From contig NZ_SMLK01000001.1 in assembly GCF_004681975.1 (NCBI RefSeq), positions 310,001 to 374,000 on the forward strand: a stretch of 64,000 nt of DNA, written 5' to 3'. Position numbers and translations under genes: made by a program. This stretch comes from Ramlibacter humi. Its GTDB lineage: Bacteria; Pseudomonadota; Gammaproteobacteria; Burkholderiales; Burkholderiaceae_C. The stretch's first letter is position 1; each line of letters opens with the position of its first letter. The notes beneath the pieces were generated by a model. That model worked only from the letters and a program-made list of their open reading frames with translations, did no database searches and had not been told where the DNA came from. Positions 52,535 through 60,926 of this stretch are shown piece by piece.

Positions 52535-53802
52535 GCACGGCGGGGCGCGACGCGTACCGGCCGCAGGACAGCATGTTCCTGTGGTGGCTCGCGCAGCCGG
52601 CGCAACCGCGCCTGGTCGGTGAACTGCACCTCGTCGCCGGCGCTCGCGCCGTCGGCCTGCGCTATGCGCCCGGGTGGCTGGAACAGGGCTTCGCTCTCAG
52701 CACGGACCTGCCCTTGCGCGACGAGCTGTTCCTGCCGCCCGCCAAGGACGAGGCGGCCGGCGCGGTGGACGATGCGCGCCCCGACCGCTGGGGCGAGCGG
52801 GTCATCCGCAAGTTCGAGAAGACGCCGCGGTTGTCGATCCTGGAGTTTCTCTACTTTGCCGGCGCCGATCGCTACGGCGCCCTGGGCGTCAGCCTGGCGG
52901 GCGACGACTACCAGCCATGGGGATCGTCACCCGTCCCCGGCCTGCGCAACCTGGCCGAGATGGCAGAGGTGGTGCGCAAGGTGCTCGCGAACGAACCGGT
53001 GCCGCAGCCGCAGCAGCGCCTGCTGCGCCCCGGCGTGTCGATGGGCGGCGCACGGCCCAAGTCGCTGCTGATGATCGATGGCGAACCCTGGCTGGTGAAG
53101 TTCTCCGAAGGCGAGGACATGGACACCGAGCTGGTGGAGCACGCGGCGATGACGCTGGCGGCGCGTTGCGGCATCCACGTGGCGCAGACGCGCGCGTTGC
53201 CGGTGGGCCGGCGGCACGCCGTCGCCGTCCGCAGATGGGACCGCGCGGGCGGATCGCGCCTGCACGCGCTGTCGGCCCACGTGGTGCTGCGCGCGGCCGG
53301 CGAAACGCTCGGCTACCCGCAGCTGGCGCAACTGTTGCGCCGCATGGCGCCGGCCGATGCCATCGCCGCCCAGCAGCAGCAGCTGTTCCGGCGGCTGGTC
53401 TTCAACATCCTGGTCGACAACACCGACGACCACGAGAAGAACCACGCGCTGCTGCGCCGCGCCGACGGCCTGTACGAGTTGTCGCCCGCGTTCGACATCG
53501 TGCCGTCCGCGCAGGGGCTGGGCGTGCAGGCGATGCACGTCGGCGACCGCGGCGCGGAGTCGAGCATCGACAACGCGGTCAGCAACGCGGGCGCCTACGG
53601 CCTGAAGAAGGACGTGGCGCTGGCCATCGCGGCTGAAGTGGCTGCGGTGGTGGACGGCTGGCGTGCGCACTTCCAGGCCGCGGGTGTCCGCAAGGCGGAC
53701 CTGGAGGTGCTGGACCAGTACATCGATGGTGGGAACCTGCGGTCGCAGCGGGTGGCATTGAAGCGGCCCGCGGGCGCGCCCGCGAAACGGCGCGCCCGCT
53801 AG
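52531..53802 (+). CDS. hipA: HipA-type serine/threonine kinase toxin
   Basis: A 423-residue protein. Kinase features of HipA: N-terminal Couple_hipA-like region, the catalytic LVDNTDDHEKNHALL (about 305-319, Asp and Asn) and SPAFDIVPS (about 327-335, metal-binding Asp). HipA kinases phosphorylate aminoacyl-tRNA synthetases (GltX for E. coli HipA) and induce growth arrest. The ATGA overlap and order antitoxin-toxin are typical. All key catalytic motifs appear intact, so it may be active. Confidence 0.88.
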   Translation: MSTAGRDAYRPQDSMFLWWLAQPAQPRLVGELHLVAGARAVGLRYAPGWLEQGFALSTDLPLRDELFLPPAKDEAAGAVDDARPDRWGERVIRKFEKTPRLSILEFLYFAGADRYGALGVSLAGDDYQPWGSSPVPGLRNLAEMAEVVRKVLANEPVPQPQQRLLRPGVSMGGARPKSLLMIDGEPWLVKFSEGEDMDTELVEHAAMTLAARCGIHVAQTRALPVGRRHAVAVRRWDRAGGSRLHALSAHVVLRAAGETLGYPQLAQLLRRMAPADAIAAQQQQLFRRLVFNILVDNTDDHEKNHALLRRADGLYELSPAFDIVPSAQGLGVQAMHVGDRGAESSIDNAVSNAGAYGLKKDVALAIAAEVAAVVDGWRAHFQAAGVRKADLEVLDQYIDGGNLRSQRVALKRPAGAPAKRRAR

Positions 53803-53813
53803 CCCCGCGACCA

Positions 53814-55799
53814 TCAGGCCATGACGGCCGGCTGCGTTTCAGCCTCGGGCGAGCCCAGGTTGTCTTCCGACGCCTGTTCCCCATCCGTCCGCAGTTGCAG
53901 CTGCGTGAACCGCTGCAGCCGCGCGGCATAGGGCTCCGTCACCAGCGGGTCCTCGCCTGTCGCCAGTCCCATCCACTGCGCCAGTTCGGCACGCGACACC
54001 TCGCCGTCGCGCACCAGCGCCTGCGCGATGCGCGCCAGCAGGCCCGCGTTCGCCCGCAGCAGCTGCTGGGCCCGCGTCATCTGGCTGGCCAGGATGCGTT
54101 CGACCGCGGCGTTGGTCGCGTCGACGTCGGTCGCGAAGTCGCAATCCGGGTCCACGCCCACGTCGGTGTGCGCCAGCCGGCCCGCGAAGCCGTGGACGCG
54201 CACGAACTCCGCGGCTTCCCGCGTGGCCGAACGCAGGTCCTGCCGCGCGCCCGTCGTGCAGGCGTCGGGACCGAACACCAGCGTCTCCGCCGCGCGGCCG
54301 CCCAGGCTGACGCAGATCGTGTCCAGCACCGTGCGGCGCGATTCGGTCCGCAACGGCAGGTAGCTGTTGTAGCCGCCGTCGAACGAAGCCACGTTGATCT
54401 TCACCTCCAGCGGCACGTGGCCGAGCAGCAGGCCGTACAGCAGCGCGTGGCCGGCCTCGTGCGCCGCCAGCAGCGCGCGGAAGTCCGGGTGCGTGCGCTG
54501 CTTCAGCCGGCTGAGCTCCAGCGATGCCGGGAACAGCTGCCGTTGCGTGCGCCAGCGGGCGCACAGGTGCTGCGCGTCCTCGGACATCGACACCTGCACC
54601 GCGTCGCCCGGCTCCGCGCCCTGTTCGAGTGCCCACAAGGCGATGCCCGCCAGCGCGCCGCCCAGCAGCGACTGGATGGTGGAGAACAGCGGCCGCGTGC
54701 CCTGCGCCGGGAACACGCCGTTCGCGTACAGCTGGTGCTGCACGCCGGCGTCCACCTCGATCACCAGGCCCGAGGCCTGGCCGGTCTCCAGCGCGTAGCG
54801 TTGGCACTGCTGCGCGATCAGTCGTTCGTAGGCGGCGCGGTCCAGGCTCGCGTACACGATGTGCGTGTTGCCCAGCCGCGCCACCTGTTCGGGCTTGAAG
54901 CGCAGCGCCAGCGCCTTCTTCGCGTCGATGACGGAAAGGCGCCGCGTGTAGCGGTGGAAGATCTCGGCGTCGGTGTCGCAGTCTTCCACGCGCTTGGCCA
55001 CGCCCTGGTACATCTCGTCCAGGTTGCCCGCGACGAAGATCAGCAGCCGGCTGTAGTCGGTGTCCCAGCGCTCGGCCGACGCGCGGAAAGCCTCCATGCG
55101 TTCGCGCACCTGCGAAGGCGTCCACGCCATGATGTCCGTCAGCGACTCGGCCAGCTTCAGGCTCTGCTTCAGCTCGCGGGCTTCCCACGGGCTGAGGCGA
55201 TAGCGGCGCACGCGCGGCTTCTCGCCGTCCTTGCTTTCGGCGGCGTCGGCCTGGCGCTCGTCCTCGTCGTACTCGGCGCTGGCGAGCGCGGCTTCCAGGT
55301 CCTGCAGGAACGACAGCGGCGGCGGCAGCCGGCCGTCCGACAGCAGCGCCCACACGTCCTGGTAGCGGCGCACCGGCTGGTCGGTGCCTTTCTCGTCGAG
55401 CGTGCGGAAGCGCTGGAATTCGTCCAGCAGCACCACGCCGCGCTCGCCCTCGCGGATGCCCGAGTCCGCCAGCATCGACGAGATGCTGTTGGACCAGTAG
55501 CCCGAGCCGTGCGAGAAGCCGTCCATCTGCACTTCCACGAAGCGGTCGTAGAAGCCCAGCTTGCGCGTGAGTTGCCGCACCAGCTGCGTCTTGCCGGTGC
55601 CGGTGAGGCCCCACAGGCAGACGATCACCGGCCGCTGCACGATCTCGGGCAGCACGTACCACGCGCGCACGGACTCGATCACGCGATCGATCGCCGCGTC
55701 GATGCCGTACAGCTCCTGCTTCAGCTCGCAGGCCACCTGCCGCAGGTGCGCGCTGCGGCGCGCGATGCGGTCCTTCAGTTGTTCTTGTTGCGGTTCCAT
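53814..55799 (-). CDS. AAA+ ATPase fused to an M41 (FtsH-like) zinc protease, without membrane segments
   Basis: A 661-residue protein. AAA+ part (about 30-290): Walker A GLTGTGKT (64-71), Walker B VVLLDEFQR (122-130), sensor-1 FVAGNLDE (255-262) and Arg-rich YTRRLSV (284-290). The ATPase looks more like Clp/HslU types than like FtsH. A hydrophobic but short stretch near 375-390 is not a convincing membrane helix. The M41 part (about 430-615) has HEAGH (447-451) and the FtsH-like LGGRAAETLVFG with the third zinc ligand in RQDLRSAT (D521). FtsH normally has two N-terminal helices; none are here. Probably a soluble ATP-dependent protease of unknown target. Confidence 0.8.
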   Translation of the reverse strand: MEPQQEQLKDRIARRSAHLRQVACELKQELYGIDAAIDRVIESVRAWYVLPEIVQRPVIVCLWGLTGTGKTQLVRQLTRKLGFYDRFVEVQMDGFSHGSGYWSNSISSMLADSGIREGERGVVLLDEFQRFRTLDEKGTDQPVRRYQDVWALLSDGRLPPPLSFLQDLEAALASAEYDEDERQADAAESKDGEKPRVRRYRLSPWEARELKQSLKLAESLTDIMAWTPSQVRERMEAFRASAERWDTDYSRLLIFVAGNLDEMYQGVAKRVEDCDTDAEIFHRYTRRLSVIDAKKALALRFKPEQVARLGNTHIVYASLDRAAYERLIAQQCQRYALETGQASGLVIEVDAGVQHQLYANGVFPAQGTRPLFSTIQSLLGGALAGIALWALEQGAEPGDAVQVSMSEDAQHLCARWRTQRQLFPASLELSRLKQRTHPDFRALLAAHEAGHALLYGLLLGHVPLEVKINVASFDGGYNSYLPLRTESRRTVLDTICVSLGGRAAETLVFGPDACTTGARQDLRSATREAAEFVRVHGFAGRLAHTDVGVDPDCDFATDVDATNAAVERILASQMTRAQQLLRANAGLLARIAQALVRDGEVSRAELAQWMGLATGEDPLVTEPYAARLQRFTQLQLRTDGEQASEDNLGSPEAETQPAVMA

Positions 55800-55824
55800 T
55801 TTTCTTCGGTCCTGTTCCTGTTCA

Positions 55825-56064
55825 TCACCAGTCCAACTGCCTCACCGCCCGCGCGAGCGCCACCTTGTCGGCGCGCCTTTGCGCGCCGCGGCTGCGGATG
55901 TGCGCGCCCGCCGCCGACGAGGCGGCGCGCAGGGCGTGGGCCCTCGCAACGTGGTTGCGAGGCGGGATGGACTGGACGATGGCCAGCGCGATCGGCTGCT
56001 TGATCCTCTGCAGCTTGCGCGGCCGGCCTTGCGCGAAATCGCGCGAAGCTTGCTTGGCACTCAT
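55825..56064 (-). CDS. small basic protein upstream of the AAA/M41 gene
   Basis: A 79-residue protein from MSAKQASRDF, with GGAGCGCAC just before the ATG. Strongly basic (many Arg/Lys) with a short hydrophobic stretch IALAIVQSI. No family recognised. It ends 25 bases before the protease start on the same strand and is probably co-transcribed; it might be a substrate adaptor or regulator. Being short and in GC-rich sequence, it could also be a chance frame. Confidence 0.5.
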   Translation of the reverse strand: MSAKQASRDFAQGRPRKLQRIKQPIALAIVQSIPPRNHVARAHALRAASSAAGAHIRSRGAQRRADKVALARAVRQLDW

Positions 56065-56350
56065 GTGCGCTCCGGAAACGACAAACCCCGGCTGGAACAA
56101 GGCCTGGCCGGGGCTTGCGGGCCGCGGGCTGGGCATGTGCGCGCACATCCAGCCGGGGCGGCAGATGGAGCGGTTAGGTCAGTGCGAAGTAGGACATGGC
56201 GGTGTTCACGCCGGCGGGTGTTGGCATTGCAAGGTCATTCGTTGCAATGCGCTCCACCGGGCGAAGGGCGGATTGTGGAGAACGCGCCTGCCGGATGGCA
56301 AGCGAACGCGCGTTCGAAACGGGGCGGGTGTTGCGTGGATGCCAATGCGG

Positions 56351-56743
56351 CTAACGTGCCGCCATCGCGAATTCGCCGCAGCGCAGCCCCACCCACGTCA
56401 GCAGCAGCGAGCCCGCCAGGTGCAGCGCCGTGAGCGCGAGCGCCTGGCCCAGCCGGTCGGATTGCAGCAGCTGCACCGTCTCCATCGAGAAGGTGGAGAA
56501 CGTGGTCAGCGCGCCGAGGAAGCCGGTGATCAGCGCCAGCCGCCACACCGGGTCGATCTGCGGCATGGCCTGGAACATGGCGACCAGGAAGCCGATCATC
56601 CAGCCGCCCGCCAGGTTGCACACCAGCGTGCCGACGGGCAGCCAGTGCGTGCCGGTGTTCAGCCAGAGGGAAAGACGCCAGCGGGCGACGGCGCCGGCGC
56701 ACGCGCCGATGCACAGCAGCAGCCACGGCATCGCCGGGCTCAT
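56351..56743 (-). CDS. crcB: fluoride exporter (Fluc)
   Basis: A 130-residue protein with four helices. ACAGAVARWRLS (about 14-25), VCNLAGGWMIGF (about 41-52) and the signature GALTTFSTFSMET (about 76-88) are characteristic. Fluc channels expel fluoride as dual-topology dimers. The ATG overlaps the stop of the upstream 89-residue gene. I see no fluoride riboswitch directly before it. Confidence 0.93.
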   Translation of the reverse strand: MSPAMPWLLLCIGACAGAVARWRLSLWLNTGTHWLPVGTLVCNLAGGWMIGFLVAMFQAMPQIDPVWRLALITGFLGALTTFSTFSMETVQLLQSDRLGQALALTALHLAGSLLLTWVGLRCGEFAMAAR

Positions 56744-57009
56744 GCCTGGTGCTTGCCCAGCAAGGACAGCATGCCGGCTTCCAGGCCCTGCATGCGCTGC
56801 GCGAGGTTGGGGGCCGAGTCCTTGGCCACCTGCATGTACCGCTCGAAGGCCCCGAGGACGGCCTTGCGGTCGGGGTGGTGCATCAGCGCGCTGGCCAGCG
56901 CGGCCTGCAGCACCTGCACCTGGGCCACCAGCGCGAACTGGTTCTCCTTCAGGGCTTCGAGGTTCTGCGCCATCTCGGCGAGCATCTTCTGCAGGTCGGC
57001 ATCTTCCAT
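56740..57009 (-). CDS. small coiled-coil hypothetical protein upstream of crcB
   Basis: An 89-residue mainly helical protein with heptad-like spacing (LQKMLAEMAQNLEALKE to VAQVQVLQAALASALM). No family recognised. It overlaps crcB by 4 bases and is probably in the same transcript, but the partnership is not known from other genomes by me. Confidence 0.65.
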   Translation of the reverse strand: MEDADLQKMLAEMAQNLEALKENQFALVAQVQVLQAALASALMHHPDRKAVLGAFERYMQVAKDSAPNLAQRMQGLEAGMLSLLGKHQA

Positions 57010-57043
57010 CCGGCCAATGTAGCAGGCCGCAACGCCGGCGTGC

Positions 57044-57535
57044 CTAGGGCTGGCGAGGCGCGCCCTTCGCGGCGGGCCAGCTGGCCAGCTGGTGCGAGGG
57101 CGTCAGGCGAAGGCCGGGCTCCGCCGGGGAGGCCGGTTTCGCCGTCTTCACCGTGGGGGGCGCTTGGGGTTCGGGCTCGTCGAGCCACATCGCGTAGGCG
57201 GCGCCGCCAGCCGCGGCCAGCACGGCCACGGCCACGCCGGCCCACAAGGCGCGGCGCTTCAGGCGGTCGCCGGGCAGTTCCACGCGGCCGGGCCGGCGGC
57301 CGGGGCCGGCGGGACGGGTGAGTTCGCGGTCGTAGTCGGCGCGCTTCTCGGGTGAGGAGAGCGTTTCGTAAGCCTGGTTGATCAGCGCCATGGCTTCGGA
57401 GTCGGACGCGCCGGCATCGGGATGGTTCTCGCGGGCGAGGCGGCGGTAGGCCTTGCGCACGTCGTCGGCAGCGGCGCCGGGGCGCAGCTGCAGCACGTCG
57501 TAGAAGGTACCGGTCTTCGACATGGGGGCGGACAT
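57044..57535 (-). CDS. membrane-anchored J-domain protein
   Basis: About 163 residues (start uncertain among MVM/MSAPMSK/MSK within 18 bases). N-terminal J domain (TFYDVLQLRPGAAADDVRKAYRRLA, with the HPD motif in ENHPDAG, to MALINQAYETLSSPEKRADYDREL), then a single membrane helix (ALWAGVAVAVLAAAGGAAYAMW, about 90-111) and a Pro-rich tail. It should recruit and stimulate DnaK near the membrane. It has no Gly/Phe or zinc-finger region. Confidence 0.87.
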   Translation of the reverse strand: MSAPMSKTGTFYDVLQLRPGAAADDVRKAYRRLARENHPDAGASDSEAMALINQAYETLSSPEKRADYDRELTRPAGPGRRPGRVELPGDRLKRRALWAGVAVAVLAAAGGAAYAMWLDEPEPQAPPTVKTAKPASPAEPGLRLTPSHQLASWPAAKGAPRQP

Positions 57536-57562
57536 TACCACCGAAGAGGCAGGCGGTACTAC

Positions 57563-58213
57563 TCAGGTGCCAATGCGGGGCGCAGGCGTCTTCGGTTCAT
57601 AGTCGCAATACGCGCGCACGGCGCAGCGCCAGCACTGGGGCAGCCGCGCGATACAGATGTAACGCCCGTGCAGGATCAGCCAGTGGTGCGCGTCCTGCAG
57701 GTACGCGGGCGGCACCCGCTCCAGCAGCTTCATCTCGACCTGGAACGGGTCCTTGCCGGGGGCGAGGCCGGTGCGGTTGCTCACGCGGAAGATGTGCGTG
57801 TCCACGGCCATGGTGGCTTCGCCGAAGGCGACGTTCAGCACCACGTTGGCGGTCTTGCGGCCGACGCCGGGCAGCGCCTCCAGCTCCTCGCGCGTGCGGG
57901 GCACCTGGCCGCCGTGCTTGTCCACCAGGATGCGGCAGGTCTCCATCAGGTTGCGCGCCTTGGTGCGGTACAGGCCGATGGTCTTGATGTAGCCCTCGAG
58001 CTGCTCCAGTCCCAGGTCCAGGATGGCCTGCGGCGTGCCCGCGATGGGGAACAGCCGGCGCGTGGCCTTGTTCACGCCCGCGTCGGTGGCCTGCGCCGAC
58101 AGCAGCACCGCGGCCAGCAGCTCGAAGACGCTGGTGAATTCCAGCTCGGTCTCCGGGCTGGGGTTGGCCGCCTTCAGCGTGGCGAAAAACGGTTCGACGT
58201 CCTCATCCTTCAT
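57563..58213 (-). CDS. nth: endonuclease III
   Basis: A 216-residue DNA glycosylase/AP lyase. Start MKDEDVEPFF; upstream in-frame sequence is antisense to other genes. It has LLSAQATDAGVN (about 38-49), the helix-hairpin-helix LPGVGRKTANVV (about 113-124, catalytic Lys) and VDTHIFRVSNR with the catalytic Asp. The 4Fe-4S ligands fit Cx6Cx2Cx5C (CIARLPQCWRCAVRAYC). It repairs oxidised pyrimidines. Confidence 0.93.
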   Translation of the reverse strand: MKDEDVEPFFATLKAANPSPETELEFTSVFELLAAVLLSAQATDAGVNKATRRLFPIAGTPQAILDLGLEQLEGYIKTIGLYRTKARNLMETCRILVDKHGGQVPRTREELEALPGVGRKTANVVLNVAFGEATMAVDTHIFRVSNRTGLAPGKDPFQVEMKLLERVPPAYLQDAHHWLILHGRYICIARLPQCWRCAVRAYCDYEPKTPAPRIGT

Positions 58214-58292
58214 CGGGCGCGAGTGTAGGGCCGCTCGCGAAAGGCCCGCTGCGGCATCATGCGGGGCTTCATCCGACGCAGGAGACCAAGCC

Positions 58293-58676
58293 ATGGACCA
58301 GCAGCTGTTCGACAAGGGCCTGAAGGTGCGCCGCGAGGTGCTGGGGGCCGAGTACGTGGACAAGTCCCTCCGCGAGGCCGACGGCTTCACGCGCGAGATG
58401 CAGGAGCTGGTGACGCAGTACTGCTGGGGCGACGTCTGGAACCGTCCCGGCCTGGACCGCCGCACGCGCAGCTTCCTGAACCTGGCGATGATCACCGCGC
58501 TGAACCGCCCGCACGAGCTGAAGCTGCACGTGCGCGGCGCCCTGAACAACGGCCTGACGAAGGACGAGATCAAGGAAGTGTTCCTGCAGGCCGCCATCTA
58601 CTGCGGCGTGCCGGCGGCGCTGGACAGCTTCCGCGTCGCGAAGGAAGTGTTCAAGGAAATGGACGCGGCGCGATGA
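58293..58676 (+). CDS. carboxymuconolactone decarboxylase family protein (PcaC-like)
   Basis: A 127-residue all-helical protein with AGGAGACC upstream. GDVWNRPGLDRRTRSFLNLAMITALNR (in segments about 50-76) and HVRGALNNGLTKDEIKEVFLQAAIYCGVPAAL (about 80-111) match the CMD/PcaC family. PcaC decarboxylates 4-carboxymuconolactone in protocatechuate degradation, but no other pca gene is near, so its substrate is uncertain. It overlaps the acyl-CoA dehydrogenase start. Confidence 0.85.
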   Translation: MDQQLFDKGLKVRREVLGAEYVDKSLREADGFTREMQELVTQYCWGDVWNRPGLDRRTRSFLNLAMITALNRPHELKLHVRGALNNGLTKDEIKEVFLQAAIYCGVPAALDSFRVAKEVFKEMDAAR

Positions 58677-59839
58677 AAGAGATCCCCACGCCCGACGCGC
58701 ACCAGGAATTGCGCGAGGCCGTGCGGGCGCTGTGCCGCCGCTTCGACTCGGCCTACTGGCAGCAGGTGGACGAGGCGCGTGGCTACCCCGAAGCTTTCGT
58801 CGGCGCACTGACGCAGGCCGGCTGGCTGGCCGCGCTGATCCCGCAAGAGTACGGCGGCTCGGGCCTGGGCCTGGCCGAGGCTTCGGTGGTGATGGAGGAG
58901 ATCAACCTCTCGGGCGGCAACGCGGGCAGCTGCCATGGCCAGATGTACAACATGGGCACGCTGCTGCGGCACGGCTCGAAGGAACAGAAGCGGAAGTACC
59001 TGCCCGGCATCGCCGGCGGGAAGCTGCGGCTGCAGTCGATGGCTGTGACCGAGCCCACCACCGGCACCGACACCACGCAGCTGAAGACCACCGCGGTGAA
59101 GAAGGGCGACCGCTACGTGGTCAACGGGCAGAAGGTGTGGATCTCGCGCATCCAGCATTCGGACCTGATGATCCTGCTGGCGCGCACCACGCCGCTGGCG
59201 GAGGTGAAGCGCAAGAGCGAAGGCATGTCCGTCTTCATCGTGGACCTGCACCAAGCGCTGGCCAACGGCATGACCGTGCGACCCATCCCGAACATGGTGA
59301 ACCACGAGACGAACGAGGTGTTCTTCGACCACCTCGAGGTGCCAGCGGAGAACCTCATCGGCGAGGAAGGGCAGGGCTTCCGCTACATCCTGGACGGCCT
59401 GAACGCCGAGCGCACGCTGATCGCGGCCGAATGCATGGGCGACGCGTACTGGTTCATCGACAAGGCGCGCCGCTACGCCGGCGAGCGCGTCGTGTTCGGC
59501 CGGCCCATCGGCCGGAACCAGGGCGTGCAGTTCCCCATCGCCGACGCGTACATCGAGACCGAAGCGGCCAACCTGATGCGCTTCAAGGCCTGCGCAATGT
59601 TCGATGCGGGGCAGCCCTGCGGCGCGGAAGCCAACATGGCCAAGTACCTGGCGGCCAAGGCGTCGTGGGAAGCGGCCAACGTCTGCCTGCAGACGCACGG
59701 CGGCTTCGGCTTCGCCCACGAATACGACGTCGAACGCAAGTTCCGCGAGACCCGCCTGTACCAGGTGGCGCCGATCTCGACCAACCTCATCTACAGCTAC
59801 GTGGCGGAGCACCTGCTGGGGTTGCCGCGGTCATTCTGA
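58673..59839 (+). CDS. acyl-CoA dehydrogenase family protein
   Basis: A 388-residue flavoprotein. LIPQEYGGSGLGLAEASVVM (about 52-71), MAVTEPTTGTDTTQLKT (about 123-139) and the C-terminal helical bundle (QTHGGFGFAHEYDVERKFRETRLY) are typical. The usual catalytic Glu segment (IYEGT) reads VAPIST, so the base may be elsewhere, as in some subfamilies, or the reaction differs. Co-transcribed with the CMD protein. Confidence 0.88.
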   Translation: MKEIPTPDAHQELREAVRALCRRFDSAYWQQVDEARGYPEAFVGALTQAGWLAALIPQEYGGSGLGLAEASVVMEEINLSGGNAGSCHGQMYNMGTLLRHGSKEQKRKYLPGIAGGKLRLQSMAVTEPTTGTDTTQLKTTAVKKGDRYVVNGQKVWISRIQHSDLMILLARTTPLAEVKRKSEGMSVFIVDLHQALANGMTVRPIPNMVNHETNEVFFDHLEVPAENLIGEEGQGFRYILDGLNAERTLIAAECMGDAYWFIDKARRYAGERVVFGRPIGRNQGVQFPIADAYIETEAANLMRFKACAMFDAGQPCGAEANMAKYLAAKASWEAANVCLQTHGGFGFAHEYDVERKFRETRLYQVAPISTNLIYSYVAEHLLGLPRSF

Positions 59840-59901
59840 TCGCCCGCGCTCAAGGTAAGTGCTGAGCCCGCGGGCGGCGGGGCGGAGGTAACGTTCCCGC
59901 C

Positions 59902-60804
59902 ATGCCCGAATTCAAGACCCTTCTCGCCCGCAAGGACGACGCCAATCCGCGCGTCGCGCGCATCACCCTCAACCGCCCCGAGCGGCTGAACGCCATCAAC
60001 GACGACACGCCGCGCGACATCCGCGCGGCGGTCGACTGGGCCAACGCCGACGGCGAAGTGCACGTCATCGTGCTGGATGGCGCCGGCAAGGGCTTCTGCG
60101 GCGGCTACGACCTGCAGTACTTCGGCGAGAGCGAGCAGGACCATCCCTGCCAGCAGGAAAGCTTCCCCTGGGACCCGATGGTCGACTACCAGTACATGAA
60201 GAGGAACACCGAAGACTTCATGGCCCTGTGGCGCAGCCCCAAGCCCACCATCGCCAAGGTGCACGGCTACGCGGCGGCGGGCGGCAGCGATATCGCACTG
60301 TGCTGCGACCTGCTGGTGATGGCCGAAGACGCGCGCATCGGCTACATGCCCACGCGCGTGTGGGGCTGCCCCACCACTGCCATGTGGACGTTCCGCCTGG
60401 GCCCCACGCGGGCCAAGCAGATGATGTTCACCGGCGACACCATCGACGGCCGCACGGCCGCCGAATGGGGCCTGGCGAATTCGTGCGTGCCGGCGGACCA
60501 GTTGGAAGCGGAGACGATGAAGCTGGCCGAACGCATCGCGGGCGTGCCGCGCAGCCACCTGGCGATGCACAAGCTGGTGGTCAACCAGGTGATGCAGACC
60601 ATGGGGCTGGAGCAGACGCAGTCGCTCGCCACCCTCATGGACGGCATCACGCGCCACAACCCGGAAGGCATGTGGTTCCGCCGCTATGCGCAGGCGGAAG
60701 GGTTCAAGGCCGCGGTGCAGTGGCGCGACAGCGGCAAGCCGATCCCGGAAGGGGACGAGGCGAGGGCGCTGGTGGCGAAGATGGACGCGGCGCGGAACGC
60801 CTGA
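59902..60804 (+). CDS. crotonase-family enoyl-CoA hydratase-like protein
   Basis: A 300-residue protein. [13 protein letters not shown] (about 66-78) and [18 protein letters not shown] (about 118-135) form the oxyanion hole. The first hydratase Glu is Asp (GGSDI) and the second is absent (GYMPTR), so ordinary hydratase activity is doubtful. It follows the dehydrogenase by 62 bases and probably belongs to the same acyl-CoA pathway. Confidence 0.83.
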   Translation: MPEFKTLLARKDDANPRVARITLNRPERLNAINDDTPRDIRAAVDWANADGEVHVIVLDGAGKGFCGGYDLQYFGESEQDHPCQQESFPWDPMVDYQYMKRNTEDFMALWRSPKPTIAKVHGYAAAGGSDIALCCDLLVMAEDARIGYMPTRVWGCPTTAMWTFRLGPTRAKQMMFTGDTIDGRTAAEWGLANSCVPADQLEAETMKLAERIAGVPRSHLAMHKLVVNQVMQTMGLEQTQSLATLMDGITRHNPEGMWFRRYAQAEGFKAAVQWRDSGKPIPEGDEARALVAKMDAARNA

Positions 60805-60805
60805 T

Positions 60806-60836
60806 GTCTTTTCCCTCCCCCAGAGGGGGAGGGAGA
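60806..60836. repeat. half element of the CTCCCTCCCCC/GGGGGAGGG palindrome
   Basis: TTTTCCCTCCCCCAGAGGGG followed by GAGGGAGAAAA, immediately after the crotonase stop. The stem is nearly perfect and could be a transcription end. Confidence 0.7.
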
Positions 60837-60926
60837 AAACCCGGGGGATTGGCGCGCTTTCGGGCAGCACTGCTTTTCACTGGTGGCATGCCAACCCATC
60901 CACGCCGCCGCCCGATAATCCGTCCC

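Noticed and set aside
56065-56350. Possible RNA element upstream of the small basic gene (CCCCGGC/GCCGGGG near 56083-56109)
   Set aside because: The pairing is short for this GC content and I see no known RNA family signature; nothing else is evident in this gap.
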